Source: Hyphomicrobiales bacterium
Lineage (GTDB): Bacteria > Pseudomonadota > Alphaproteobacteria > Rhizobiales > Beijerinckiaceae
DNA: 8,944 nt
Direction: 5' to 3'
Assembly (NCBI GenBank): GCA_027489835.1
Contig: JAIXZF010000307.1
Span: 1 to 8,944 of the forward strand
Below the pieces are notes generated by a model. That model did no database searches and was not told the DNA's origin. It saw only the letters and a list, made by a program, of their open reading frames with translations. The first letter of the stretch is position 1. The number at the start of each line of letters is the position of its first letter. A program made the translations under genes and the position numbers. Positions 1 through 6,722 of this stretch are shown here, one piece after another.

Positions 1-2111
1 AGCGTGCCGCGCGCGCCGGACGCAACGGGGGTTGCGCCAGCGATGAAGTTGAAGCCGTTGGTGATGGCGGTGCCGGCGAGCAGACCGAAGCCCGAGCCGG
101 TGAGCTGGACCTTGTCCTGTCCCGAGACGAAGTCGAGGATCGAGTCGAAGCCGTTGCCGACCCAGCTCGTGAAGGCGTAGGTGTCCGCTCCTGCCCCGCC
201 CGCGAGCAGATCGTCGAAATTGCCGCCTGAGATGAAGTCCGCGCCGCCCTCGCCGAACAGCCAGTCATTGGCGTTGACGCCGCCGAACAGGTTGTCGCCG
301 CCATTGCCGCCGAAGACGATGTTCTGCCCGCTCTGGCCGATGAACACGTCGCCTTGCGCCGTCAGGTAGAAGGCCTCGACATTGCTGATGGCGTCGCCCG
401 CCGCCTCGCCGGTGTTGGTGGCGGGGTTGGTGAAGTCGAGGCGCACCCCGGCCGCCGCGTTCGCGTAGCTCACATAGTCGAAGCCCGCGCCGCCGTTGAT
501 GGTGTCGCCGCCCGCCCCGCCATCGATGAACTCGGACCCTGCGCCGCCGATCACCGAGTCCGCGCCGTCGAAGCCGTAGATGTACCCGCCGGCCCCCGCA
601 TTGGTAAAGCTGTCGCCGAAGGTGGTCAGGTAGAACGCGCCGATGCCCTGCACTACGTCGCCCGCCGCGCCGAGCGCGTTCAGTGCCTGATTGGTGAGGT
701 TCAGAACGACGCCCTGCCCTTCGTTGAGCCAAGACGCGGCATCAAAGCCTGCGCCGCCGAAAATCGCGTCGGCGCCGGCTCCGCCCACGATGAAGTCATT
801 GCCGCCATCGCCATTGAGCTGGTCGTCGCCGCCGTCGCCATAGATCGCGTCGTCGCCATCACTGCCGTTGATCGTGTCGTTGCCGCCCAGCAGGAAGACA
901 AGGTCCGCACCCGAGGTGCCCTGCACCGTGTTGGCTGCATCCGATCCGTAGCTTGTGACGTTGGCGTTGACCAAGGTGAAGCTGTCGCCCCTGGGGTCGA
1001 CGATCGCCGCGCGCGTCTCCCAGTCGAGGTTCGCGACCTGCGCGTTCCAGCCGACGACGACCCTGCCATCGGCCATTTCGAGGGCGCTGACGGTGCCGGT
1101 CGCGTTGCTGCCGGGCGTCGCCAGCAGCAGAACCGATCCGTCCGTAGCGCCCATGGCGTCGAAGACGCGGGCGCGGACTGCACCTGCGACGTCGACGATG
1201 ACGACGAGAAAGCCTCCCGCCTGCAGCGAAGTCACGGTGGACAGGGCGGTCGGCGAGCCGAAAGCTCCCATGGGGAGCTGGAAATCCGAACCCTGGGGCA
1301 CTCCGGCGCTCGACAGGAAGCGCCCGTGATACTCGCCGGTGCTGTAGCCCCAGACGACGAGGAGACGGCCGTCGGCCAGCGTCACAAGTTCCGGGTTGAA
1401 GGGCGAACCGGGGGTCAAGGTGTTGAGGATCGCGTCGCCGCCGATGGGCGTTCCGGCCGCATCGAAGCGCCGGTAACGCAGGCATCCCTCCTGCCCATCT
1501 CCCGTGTCGCCCGAGTTCCAGGCCACCAGGAAGCCGCCATTCGCCAGCGCGGCCACGGTCGCGTTGCTCTGGTTGGCGGTCAGCGTCGTGTTGGCGAGGG
1601 TGGTGGTTCCGATCGCCGCCAGGTTCGAGCCGTAGACCTGGACGCGTATGCCTCCACCCGCGTCTCCCGGATCGTTGGAACTCGTCTCCCCCGCCAGCGC
1701 GAACCCGCCCCCCGTGAGCCCGACCACCTGAAGTTCCTTGACGGCGCCGACCGGCAGGGAGGCGGCCGTGAAGGGTTGGCCATCGGGGGCTCCGTTCGCA
1801 TCCAGGAAGCGCGCGGTGACGACGCCGCTGTTGTTGGCCCAGCCAGCGACGATCCGTCCATCGGCCATTCGCCCCAGCGAAGGCGGGAGCGCGGGCGCGG
1901 TGGTGGACGTGCTGAACGGTGTCTCGCTTCCAAGCGCCGTGCCGTCTGCTGCGAACCTGCGCACATCGGCATGGTCGCCGCCGTTCGTGTCCCGGCTCAC
2001 CGCAAGCCAGCCGCCTCCGGGCAGCCCGATCAATGCATCGGCGGACAGGAACTGCGCTCCGACGACACTGGCGGTTAGAGTGAATGGGGTCTTCCAGAAG
2101 GCGACGGGCAT
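1..2111 (-). CDS. RTX calcium-binding exoprotein with N-terminal seven-repeat propeller-like domain (3' end beyond window)
   Basis: The minus-strand frame is open from an ATG at 2111 to the left edge: 703 codons plus two bases, no stop. GGAG (2118-2121) lies 6 nt upstream of the ATG and supports this start. Residues about 25-380 hold seven imperfect repeats of about 50 residues, each centred on a strand such as MADGRIVAGW, LANGGFLVAW, LADGRLLVVW or MADGRVVVGW, usually followed by RFDAxGxPxG-like text; this suggests a seven-bladed beta-propeller. Residues about 398-455, 515-545 and 598-645 carry RTX nonapeptides (GGxGxDxhx), separated by two copies of a linker containing EAFYLT or GAFYLT. From about 655 (ILDFVSGQDKVQL) the text is typical of the region just before the C-terminal secretion signal, so only a short part is probably missing. 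It has no signal peptide; type I secretion and extracellular calcium binding are inferred. Its ligand or target is unknown. Confidence 0.9.
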   Translation of the reverse strand, partial: MPVAFWKTPFTLTASVVGAQFLSADALIGLPGGGWLAVSRDTNGGDHADVRRFAADGTALGSETPFSTSTTAPALPPSLGRMADGRIVAGWANNSGVVTARFLDANGAPDGQPFTAASLPVGAVKELQVVGLTGGGFALAGETSSNDPGDAGGGIRVQVYGSNLAAIGTTTLANTTLTANQSNATVAALANGGFLVAWNSGDTGDGQEGCLRYRRFDAAGTPIGGDAILNTLTPGSPFNPELVTLADGRLLVVWGYSTGEYHGRFLSSAGVPQGSDFQLPMGAFGSPTALSTVTSLQAGGFLVVIVDVAGAVRARVFDAMGATDGSVLLLATPGSNATGTVSALEMADGRVVVGWNAQVANLDWETRAAIVDPRGDSFTLVNANVTSYGSDAANTVQGTSGADLVFLLGGNDTINGSDGDDAIYGDGGDDQLNGDGGNDFIVGGAGADAIFGGAGFDAASWLNEGQGVVLNLTNQALNALGAAGDVVQGIGAFYLTTFGDSFTNAGAGGYIYGFDGADSVIGGAGSEFIDGGAGGDTINGGAGFDYVSYANAAAGVRLDFTNPATNTGEAAGDAISNVEAFYLTAQGDVFIGQSGQNIVFGGNGGDNLFGGVNANDWLFGEGGADFISGGNFDDLLAGGAGADTYAFTSWVGNGFDSILDFVSGQDKVQLTGSGFGLLAGTAITNGFNFIAGATPVASGARGT
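312..485 (-). repeat. Inter-RTX linker module, second copy (residues about 543-600)
   Basis: This segment encodes FDYVSYANAAAGVRLDF, then EAAGDAISNVEAFYLT and GDVFIGQ. It matches the copy at 582-749, which has FDAASWLNEGQGVVLNL, then AAGDVVQGIGAFYLT and GDSFTNA. The shared pattern is FDxxS(Y/W), a GVxLxhTN strand, a GD near the middle and (E/G)AFYLTxxGDxF. Each copy follows a block of RTX nonapeptides, so the RTX region is built as repeat block plus linker, duplicated in tandem. Confidence 0.7.
582..749 (-). repeat. Inter-RTX linker module, first copy (residues about 455-510)
   Basis: First of two related linker modules in the propeller-RTX protein. It matches the copy at 312-485 in order and spacing of conserved positions (FDxxS, a GVVLNLTN-like strand, AGD, GAFYLT, GDSF). 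The two copies are diverged and look like an old internal duplication. Confidence 0.7.
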
Positions 2112-2341
2112 TTTCGACTCCGGCTGCCATATACGATGCCGATAAAATTGCGTTCGTAGCCCATTTAGTCAATAAATTTGGTGGTTAAGGTGCATTTCAA
2201 TAGTAAAACTGCTCTACTTGGCAGTTACCTCCGTTAAATGTACGGTCGACATCCGAAGCTGGCCTGCGTCGGCGAAATTTTTCCGGCGCGGATGCTTGGC
2301 TTGTGACGGCACCGATTTGCGGCGCCTTCTGGGGAACAGGC
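2112..2341. promoter_or_regulatory. Divergent intergenic regulatory region between the propeller-RTX gene and the Lrp-type gene
   Basis: These 230 nt separate two divergent starts and are clearly AT-richer than their surroundings, notably at 2140-2245. On the minus strand a TTGACT hexamer (2167-2172) could be the -35 of the RTX gene, with only poor -10 matches 17-19 nt downstream. On the plus strand TTGGCA (2218-2223), spaced 17 nt from TACGGT (2241-2246), is a weak candidate for the regulator gene. No ORF here looks real. The purine-rich run ggggaacagg at 2331-2340 serves as the regulator's ribosome binding site. Confidence 0.6.
2163..2177. promoter_or_regulatory. Candidate operator: 15-bp AT-rich inverted repeat
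   Basis: The sequence atttagtcaataaat is a perfect 5-bp inverted repeat (ATTTA / TAAAT) around a 5-bp centre. Its length, symmetry and AT-richness resemble the 15-bp Lrp-type sites known for the family. Its centre overlaps the candidate -35 hexamer of the minus-strand RTX gene, and an Lrp/AsnC gene starts 165 nt away on the other strand. Binding is inferred from position and symmetry only. Confidence 0.35.
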
Positions 2342-2815
2342 ATGAGCGAACTGGACGATATCGACCGCAAGCTTCTGGCGCTGCTTCAGCGCGACGCGCA
2401 CATGACCTATGCGGAGCTCGGCAAAGAGGTCGGGCTCGCCGTGTCCTCGGTCAATGAGCGCGTCCGCAAGCTGTGCGAGCGGCGCGTCATCACGGGTTTC
2501 CACGCCCATGTCGACCCCGAGGCGCTCGGGCTCGATCTCATGGCGATCGTCTGCGTCGCGCTGTCGGGGCCGGCCGAGGAGGCCGAGTTCCTCAAGGCCA
2601 TCGCGCCCGAGCCCCGCATCCTGGAGTGCCACCACGCGACCGGAGCGTGGAACCATCTGCTCAAGGTGCGGGTGAAGAACCCGCGCGAGCTCGAGACCTT
2701 CTTCGCTCGCGTGATCAAATGCCTGCCCGGCGTCACGCGTACCGAGACCATGATCGTCCTGTCGTCGACCAAGGAGACGTCGGCGCTGCCCACGGAGCCG
2801 CCGAACTGGGGCTGA
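2342..2815 (+). CDS. Lrp/AsnC family transcriptional regulator
   Basis: A 157-residue protein of normal length for the family. Residues 4-62 are the AsnC-type DNA-binding domain: LDDIDRKLLALLQ, then the helix-turn-helix TYAELGKEVGLAVSSVNERV (22-41), then RRVITGFHAHVDPEALG. Residues 65-150 form the RAM/ligand-sensing domain, with the characteristic effector turn at HHATGAWNHLLKV (98-109) and LPGVTRTETMIVL (128-140). Such proteins act as dimers or octamers that sense amino acids or related metabolites; this ligand is not identifiable. I chose the ATG at 2342 because residue 1 then begins the usual MSELDDIDRKLL text, with ggggaacagg just upstream; an in-frame ATG at 2303 would add 13 residues not typical of the family. 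The gene is divergent from one RTX gene and convergent with another. Autoregulation and control of the divergent RTX gene are plausible but unproven. Confidence 0.95.
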   Translation: MSELDDIDRKLLALLQRDAHMTYAELGKEVGLAVSSVNERVRKLCERRVITGFHAHVDPEALGLDLMAIVCVALSGPAEEAEFLKAIAPEPRILECHHATGAWNHLLKVRVKNPRELETFFARVIKCLPGVTRTETMIVLSSTKETSALPTEPPNWG

Positions 2816-2816
2816 G

Positions 2817-2840
2817 CGCGGCATGGAAGACCAGGCCGCG
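2817..2840 (+). terminator. Candidate hairpin in the convergent gap after the Lrp-type gene
   Basis: CGCGGC (2817-2822) and GCCGCG (2835-2840) form a perfect 6-bp stem with a 12-nt loop, starting 2 nt after the regulator's stop. Only two T residues follow, so it is not a classical intrinsic terminator. It lies between converging genes and could act in both directions. The rest of the gap up to 2886 holds nothing recognisable. Confidence 0.35.
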
Positions 2841-2886
2841 TTCGGCGCAGCACTTCATGCGACTCGTGCGACCAACGCGAACTCGA

Positions 2887-3603
2887 TCAGACGAAGGCGA
2901 AATCTGAGGCGAGGAGCTGATTGGGGAGCCGGCCGATGAACCAGACCTGCGTGCCCGCATCTACCACCAGCACCGTGCCGTTGATGGTGCCGGAGAAGGT
3001 CATCGCCGCCTGAGCCTGGGCAAAGCTGGTCAGCGCCGTGCCGGCGAGCCGCACCACGTCGTTGACGCCGCCGGCCTCGAAGTCGTTCATCACCTTCACG
3101 CCAGAGTTCGCCACGATCACGAAGGTGTCGTTGCCGCCGCCGGTGGCCCCGTCGCCACCGTAGAAGTAGTCGAAGCCGGTCGGCCCGCCGATCAGCGTGT
3201 CGTCGCCGTCGCCGCCCACCAGCACGTTGAAGGCGTTCGCCGTCGCGTCCGTGGCGCGCAGGGTATCCGCACCGCCCTGGCCGTAAAGCCAGTCCTGCCC
3301 GATGCCGCTTTCGAGCGAGTCGTCATTGTCGCCGCCGACGATGATGTCGTTGCCGTCCCCGCCGATCAGCGTGTCGTTGGCGCCGAAACCCCAGAGGTTG
3401 TCGTTGCCGAAGCCACCCTCGAGCCGGTTTGCGACATCGTTGCCGACAATGAAGTCATCGCCTGTGCCGCCGATGACGTTCTCGATGTTGATGAGTGTGT
3501 CGAACAGGGCGCCCGGCAGACCCGCATTCTGCACGGCGAGGCCGCTGAACAGATTGGCAGCCACGATCTGCGTATCCGCGGCGTAGGAGGCCGTGTCGAT
3601 GCC
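2887..3603 (-). repeat. Duplicated C-terminal RTX/secretion cassette, copy in the 1147-residue protein
   Basis: Residues 910-1147 align without gaps to residues 324-561 of the RTX peptidase (6723-7439). By hand count 181 of 238 positions are identical. The DNA is also close: accaccag...gagaag at 2963-2998 equals 6799-6834 over 36 nt, and 3057-3096 equals 6893-6932 over 40 nt. The cassette includes RTX repeats, SLESGIGQDWLYGQGG, the IKVMNDFEAGGVND-like turn and the terminal secretion tail. Confidence 0.9.
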
Positions 3604-6330
3604 GCCTCCGCCATTGATCGTGTCGTTGCCGCCGCCGCCGGTCAGATTGTCCGCTGCGGCGGAGCCATTGATGCTGTCTGCGCTGGATGAGCCGGTGATG
3701 GTGGCGGCACCGGAGGCATTGAGAACCATCCGGTCGACGGCAGCGTTCCAGATGGAGAATCCGAAGCTGCCTGCGCTGAAGCTTCCGCTGATGTTGTTGA
3801 TGCGAACAAGATCGGCGCCGCTGTCGTCACCCTGAATCACCAGCGAGGTTGATATGCCCACGTTGCTGAACTGGCTGGCATTGAAGATCACATCATGGCC
3901 TGAATAGAAAAGGGAAAGGCGTTCGACAGATGTCGAACCCGTCGAGGCGATGACAACCCCGGAGAAATCAGCGATGCCAGCGTACCCAACCTGTATCCCG
4001 TCTTTGAAACCGCCAGAATCAGCACCGCCATCAATGGTGTCGCCAGCCAGTTCCGACACCGTCCGGTAGATGAAACTGTCGTTGTCAGCACCGCCGATCA
4101 GACGATCGGCACCGTCCCCGCCGTCGAACAGGTCGTTGCCAGTGCCGCCCTCCATGGTGTCATTGCCACCATTGCTGCGCAAATCATCCGCGCCGCCATT
4201 GCCGATGATGCTGTCGCCCAGCGCCGAGCCGTAAATGGTGTCATTGTCACCATCGCCTGTGACGATGAAGCGGTCATTCGGCTGGTTGAGCGAGGCAACA
4301 TCGAGCCCGAAGAGGTCGAGAAGTGTCGCGGCACCCATATCGATCTCGATCCGGATGGTCTGCCCGGCATGAGCCTCCGCCGTCAGCGTGGTGAACTGGC
4401 TGAACTGGCTGGCGAGGAACTGGACCGTGGCACCGCCGCCAAAACCACTCGAGAGATACAACGTCTCGAAGTTGACGACCGTATCGTCGCGCAGGTCGAA
4501 TGTGGCGAGATTGTTTCCGAAAATGGCCAATAGGTCGGTATCAGCCCCACCGTCAAGAACCTCCCCGACAGCAACCGGAGAAAAATGATTCAGACCGATC
4601 AGGTCATTTCCAGCGTCGCCGAAAACTTGATCGATATCACCAGCTCCGGAAAACTCATCATTGCCAGCGCCGCCGCGCAGCGTGTCAGCACCAGCGCCGC
4701 CGAAGAGCCTGTCGTCGAAGGCAGAGCCGGTCGCGCCCTCGAAATTGCTGAAGGTGTCGGTGCCCGCCCCGGTGTTCTGGGCCGTGCCTTGCGTGCCGAG
4801 GTTGATCGTGACGCCGGTGGTTCCGGAGGTGGCGATGAAGCCAGCGGCGCTGATGATATCGCCGGTGCCAGCCCCGCCATCGAGCGTGTCGTTGCCGAGC
4901 CCGCCTTCGATGGTGTCGTCACCGCCGCCGCCGGTGATGCTGTTGTCGCTGGCACTGCCGGTGATGGAATCGTTGCCATCGCCCATGACGGCATTTTCGA
5001 AATTGACAGCCGTTTCCGTACCGTTGAAAAGGCCGCCGGTGGTGAAGAAAGTGACTGCGCCGGTGGCCATGTTCCAGACGACCGGCTGGTTGTAGAAGCT
5101 GTAGACGTTGGTGTCGGTGCCTGCGCCGCCATCGAGCGTGTCGGAACCGGCCCCGCCGTTCAATGTGTCGTTGCCGTTGCCTCCAGTGAGCGTGTCGTCC
5201 GCGCCGCTGCCGGTGAGGCTGTCGGCCTGGCCGGTTCCCGTGATGTTCGCGGATGCGGAGGCGTTGATGGCCACCCGGTCAACGGCGGCGTTCCACGTCG
5301 AAAAACTGAACGCGCTCGCGTTGAAGCTGCCGCTGGCGTTGTTGATGGTGACGATGTCGGCGTCGGCACCATCCCCCTGCAGGGCCAGAGCGATCGCAAG
5401 GCCCGTGGCGCTGAACTGGCTGGCGTTCAGGATGATGTTATGTCCGCCTCCGAACAGCGTAATCCGTTCAATCGACGTCGTACCTGTCGACTGAAACACG
5501 ACGCTCCGCAGGTCGGCCGTGCCTGCGGAGAGCTGAAGGGAATCCTGGAAGCCGCCGCTGTCGGCGCCGCCGTCGATCGTATCGCCGGCGAGCTCCGACA
5601 GCGTGTCAAAACTGAAGATATCATTGCCACCCCCGCCGCTTAAACTGTCGGCGCCGGCGCTGCCGACGATGATGTCGTCGCCCAACCCGGCATTGACCGT
5701 GTCGCTACCGCTGCTGGTGATAATGTTATCAATCTGGCTGGTGCCGGTGATCCTCGCCGATGCGGAGGCGTTGATGTAGATCCGGTCCGAAGCGCTCCAC
5801 GACGTAAACGAGAAACCGGCGAGGCTGAACGTGCCGCTGACCGAGAAAAACTGCACCTTGTCATCGCCGGCCGAGCCGGTGATGGCCAGCGTCGTGCTGA
5901 CACCTGTGCCGCTGACCTGCGAGCCGTTGAACCCGACATACGAGCCCCCGGCGCTGGTCAGTTCCAGCCGGTCGATCGAGGTCGTGCCGCTTGTGGCGAT
6001 ATTGGCGGTGCGGAAATCGGCGGGCGCGCTGAAGGTCACGCGCAGGGTGTTGACGTCGGTACCGCCATCGATGGTGTCGCTGCCGATTTCCGTGGCCGCG
6101 TTGTAGACGAAGACATCGAAGCCGGCGTTGCCGATCAGGTTGTCATTGCCGGCGCCGCCGGTGATGGTGTCACTGCCGCTGCCGGCGAAAATGAAATCAT
6201 TGCCGCCCAGGGCATTGATGACGTCCCCGATGCTGTCGAAGAACTCGGCTGCCGTGCCGCCGGTAAAGCCAGCGAGCGTAACGGGAGGGAGGGCGATGTC
6301 GTCGTTGCCGGAGCCTGTGAACGTCGCCAT
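2887..6330 (-). CDS. Large modular RTX calcium-binding exoprotein (1147 residues)
   Basis: A complete gene from an ATG at 6330, with GGAAGG (6340-6345) 9 nt upstream, to a TGA at 2887. The protein has no signal peptide and starts directly as MATFTGSGNDDIALPP. RTX nonapeptides (GGxGNDTLxGG) occur at residues about 38-72, 205-238, 365-405, 448-490, 537-575, 690-750 and 885-1065. Between them lie beta-rich modules at 74-200, 239-369 and 752-884, plus a diverged one near 578-692. Each contains DTIDGG, a TxSIERLxL strand, SQFS and an INNxSGSF-like strand. Two further linkers (405-450, 488-535) are of the INL...DTFSNFE...G type. The last 238 residues match the neighbouring RTX peptidase and end in ASDFAFV, a short acidic-hydrophobic tail usual for type I secretion substrates. 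No enzymatic domain is visible, so an adhesin-like, surface-layer or matrix role is possible but not shown. Confidence 0.95.
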   Translation of the reverse strand: MATFTGSGNDDIALPPVTLAGFTGGTAAEFFDSIGDVINALGGNDFIFAGSGSDTITGGAGNDNLIGNAGFDVFVYNAATEIGSDTIDGGTDVNTLRVTFSAPADFRTANIATSGTTSIDRLELTSAGGSYVGFNGSQVSGTGVSTTLAITGSAGDDKVQFFSVSGTFSLAGFSFTSWSASDRIYINASASARITGTSQIDNIITSSGSDTVNAGLGDDIIVGSAGADSLSGGGGNDIFSFDTLSELAGDTIDGGADSGGFQDSLQLSAGTADLRSVVFQSTGTTSIERITLFGGGHNIILNASQFSATGLAIALALQGDGADADIVTINNASGSFNASAFSFSTWNAAVDRVAINASASANITGTGQADSLTGSGADDTLTGGNGNDTLNGGAGSDTLDGGAGTDTNVYSFYNQPVVWNMATGAVTFFTTGGLFNGTETAVNFENAVMGDGNDSITGSASDNSITGGGGDDTIEGGLGNDTLDGGAGTGDIISAAGFIATSGTTGVTINLGTQGTAQNTGAGTDTFSNFEGATGSAFDDRLFGGAGADTLRGGAGNDEFSGAGDIDQVFGDAGNDLIGLNHFSPVAVGEVLDGGADTDLLAIFGNNLATFDLRDDTVVNFETLYLSSGFGGGATVQFLASQFSQFTTLTAEAHAGQTIRIEIDMGAATLLDLFGLDVASLNQPNDRFIVTGDGDNDTIYGSALGDSIIGNGGADDLRSNGGNDTMEGGTGNDLFDGGDGADRLIGGADNDSFIYRTVSELAGDTIDGGADSGGFKDGIQVGYAGIADFSGVVIASTGSTSVERLSLFYSGHDVIFNASQFSNVGISTSLVIQGDDSGADLVRINNISGSFSAGSFGFSIWNAAVDRMVLNASGAATITGSSSADSINGSAAADNLTGGGGNDTINGGGGIDTASYAADTQIVAANLFSGLAVQNAGLPGALFDTLINIENVIGGTGDDFIVGNDVANRLEGGFGNDNLWGFGANDTLIGGDGNDIIVGGDNDDSLESGIGQDWLYGQGGADTLRATDATANAFNVLVGGDGDDTLIGGPTGFDYFYGGDGATGGGNDTFVIVANSGVKVMNDFEAGGVNDVVRLAGTALTSFAQAQAAMTFSGTINGTVLVVDAGTQVWFIGRLPNQLLASDFAFV
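3679..4077 (-). repeat. Beta-rich inter-RTX module, copy 4 (residues 752-884)
   Basis: This segment encodes TVSELAGDTIDGGADSGGF, STGSTSVERLSLF, NASQFSNVG, INNISGSFSAGSF and WNAAVDRMVLNASG in that order. It is the closest relative of the module at 5224-5616; more than half of the positions agree by eye. The order of short conserved strands suggests a compact beta fold that alternates with the calcium-bound beta-rolls. Confidence 0.75.
4255..4599 (-). repeat. Diverged beta-rich inter-RTX module, copy 3 (residues about 578-692)
   Basis: This part keeps the frame of the other modules (VLDGGADTDLLAI, VNFETLYLSSGFGGG, FLASQFSQFT, then PNDRFIVTGDGDNDT) but has lost the SIERL and INNxSGSF text. The DNA here is less GC-rich than at the gene's ends. 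I regard it as an old, diverged member of the same module family. Confidence 0.45.
5224..5616 (-). repeat. Beta-rich inter-RTX module, copy 2 (residues 239-369)
   Basis: This segment encodes TLSELAGDTIDGGADSGGF, STGTTSIERITLF, NASQFSATG, INNASGSFNASAF and WNAAVDRVAINASAS. It is collinear with the copies at 3679-4077 and 5731-6111. No matching named domain comes to mind. Confidence 0.75.
5731..6111 (-). repeat. Beta-rich inter-RTX module, copy 1 (residues 74-200)
   Basis: First module of the series: ATEIGSDTIDGGTDVNTL, SGTTSIDRLELTS, FNGSQVSGTG, VSGTFSLAGFSFTSW and SDRIYINASASARITGTS. It is recognisably homologous to copies 2 and 4 but lacks the ADSGGF insertion after DTIDGG. Confidence 0.7.
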
Positions 6331-6722
6331 GGTGATGAGCCTTCCGGAGCAAACTTGCCTGAGTCAAACCAGAAGGTCCTGCGGAACGAACCCAACGGAA
6401 GCCTTGACCATAGACAGCCATCGCAAGCGGCGCCAGCGACGTCTGGCTTGCTCTCTCGCGCGTAACGTCATGCCGGCGATCGACAAGATTCCGTCTTCGA
6501 CGCGCCTGCCCCATTGGCTAGCGCTGCCTGTGACACTGTGGACAGGCCCCGATGCGCGGGTCTCCGGGATGTGCGCGGCGATCTCTGGAAACCGGGACCC
6601 AGCCTCACGCCGCCGAGAACTGGCCAACTCGGCGCAGCGCCGATGCGGCCCGGCGCTTCCCTGAAGGCTCGTGCACTCGACAGCGCGCCGCGAGGCAGCG
6701 CGCGAGGGCGGTCTCGCCTGGC
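6331..6722. other. Non-coding gap upstream of the large RTX gene
   Basis: These 392 nt lie between the stop of the RTX peptidase and the start of the large RTX gene, both on the minus strand. The last part (6331-6350) holds the GGAAGG ribosome binding site of the large RTX gene. Its promoter should be here, but I see no hexamer pair I would defend. The right part (6600-6720) is very GC-rich with several short hairpins. An 87-codon minus-strand frame (6364-6627) has arginine-rich, family-less text and is not called as a gene. Confidence 0.5.
6611..6634 (-). terminator. Hairpin 89 nt downstream of the RTX peptidase gene
   Basis: CGCCGAG (6611-6617) and CTCGGCG (6628-6634) form a perfect 7-bp stem with a 10-nt loop. 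No T-run follows on either strand, so if it ends transcription it would need another factor or act as a 3' stabiliser. A shorter hairpin, GCGAG-GGCGGT-CTCGC (6702-6717), lies nearer to the stop codon. Confidence 0.3.

Noticed and set aside
354..2078. Long plus-strand open frame (574 codons)
   Set aside because: It runs antisense to the propeller-RTX gene. Its text is Arg/Ala/Val-rich with no family pattern; long antisense frames are expected from GC-rich, Gly/Asp-rich RTX codons.
859..2172. Minus-strand open frame (437 codons) overlapping the propeller-RTX gene
   Set aside because: Different frame of the same strand, rich in Arg, with no repeat or domain pattern, whereas the frame starting at 2111 reads as a coherent propeller-RTX protein.
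2303..2341. Upstream in-frame ATG for the Lrp-type gene
   Set aside because: The 13 extra residues do not resemble the family N-terminus, and the ATG at 2342 is preceded by a purine-rich ribosome binding site.
4585..5643. Plus-strand open frame (352 codons)
   Set aside because: Antisense shadow of the RTX repeats in the large RTX gene; low-complexity text without domain features.
6364..6627. Minus-strand 87-codon frame upstream of the large RTX gene
   Set aside because: Arginine-rich text without recognisable family; no good ribosome binding site seen. Treated as non-coding.
6611..6717. GC-rich hairpins as a REP element, attachment site or small RNA
   Set aside because: Short stems appear by chance in such GC-rich DNA, and no repeated copy, T-run or promoter supports a more specific call.
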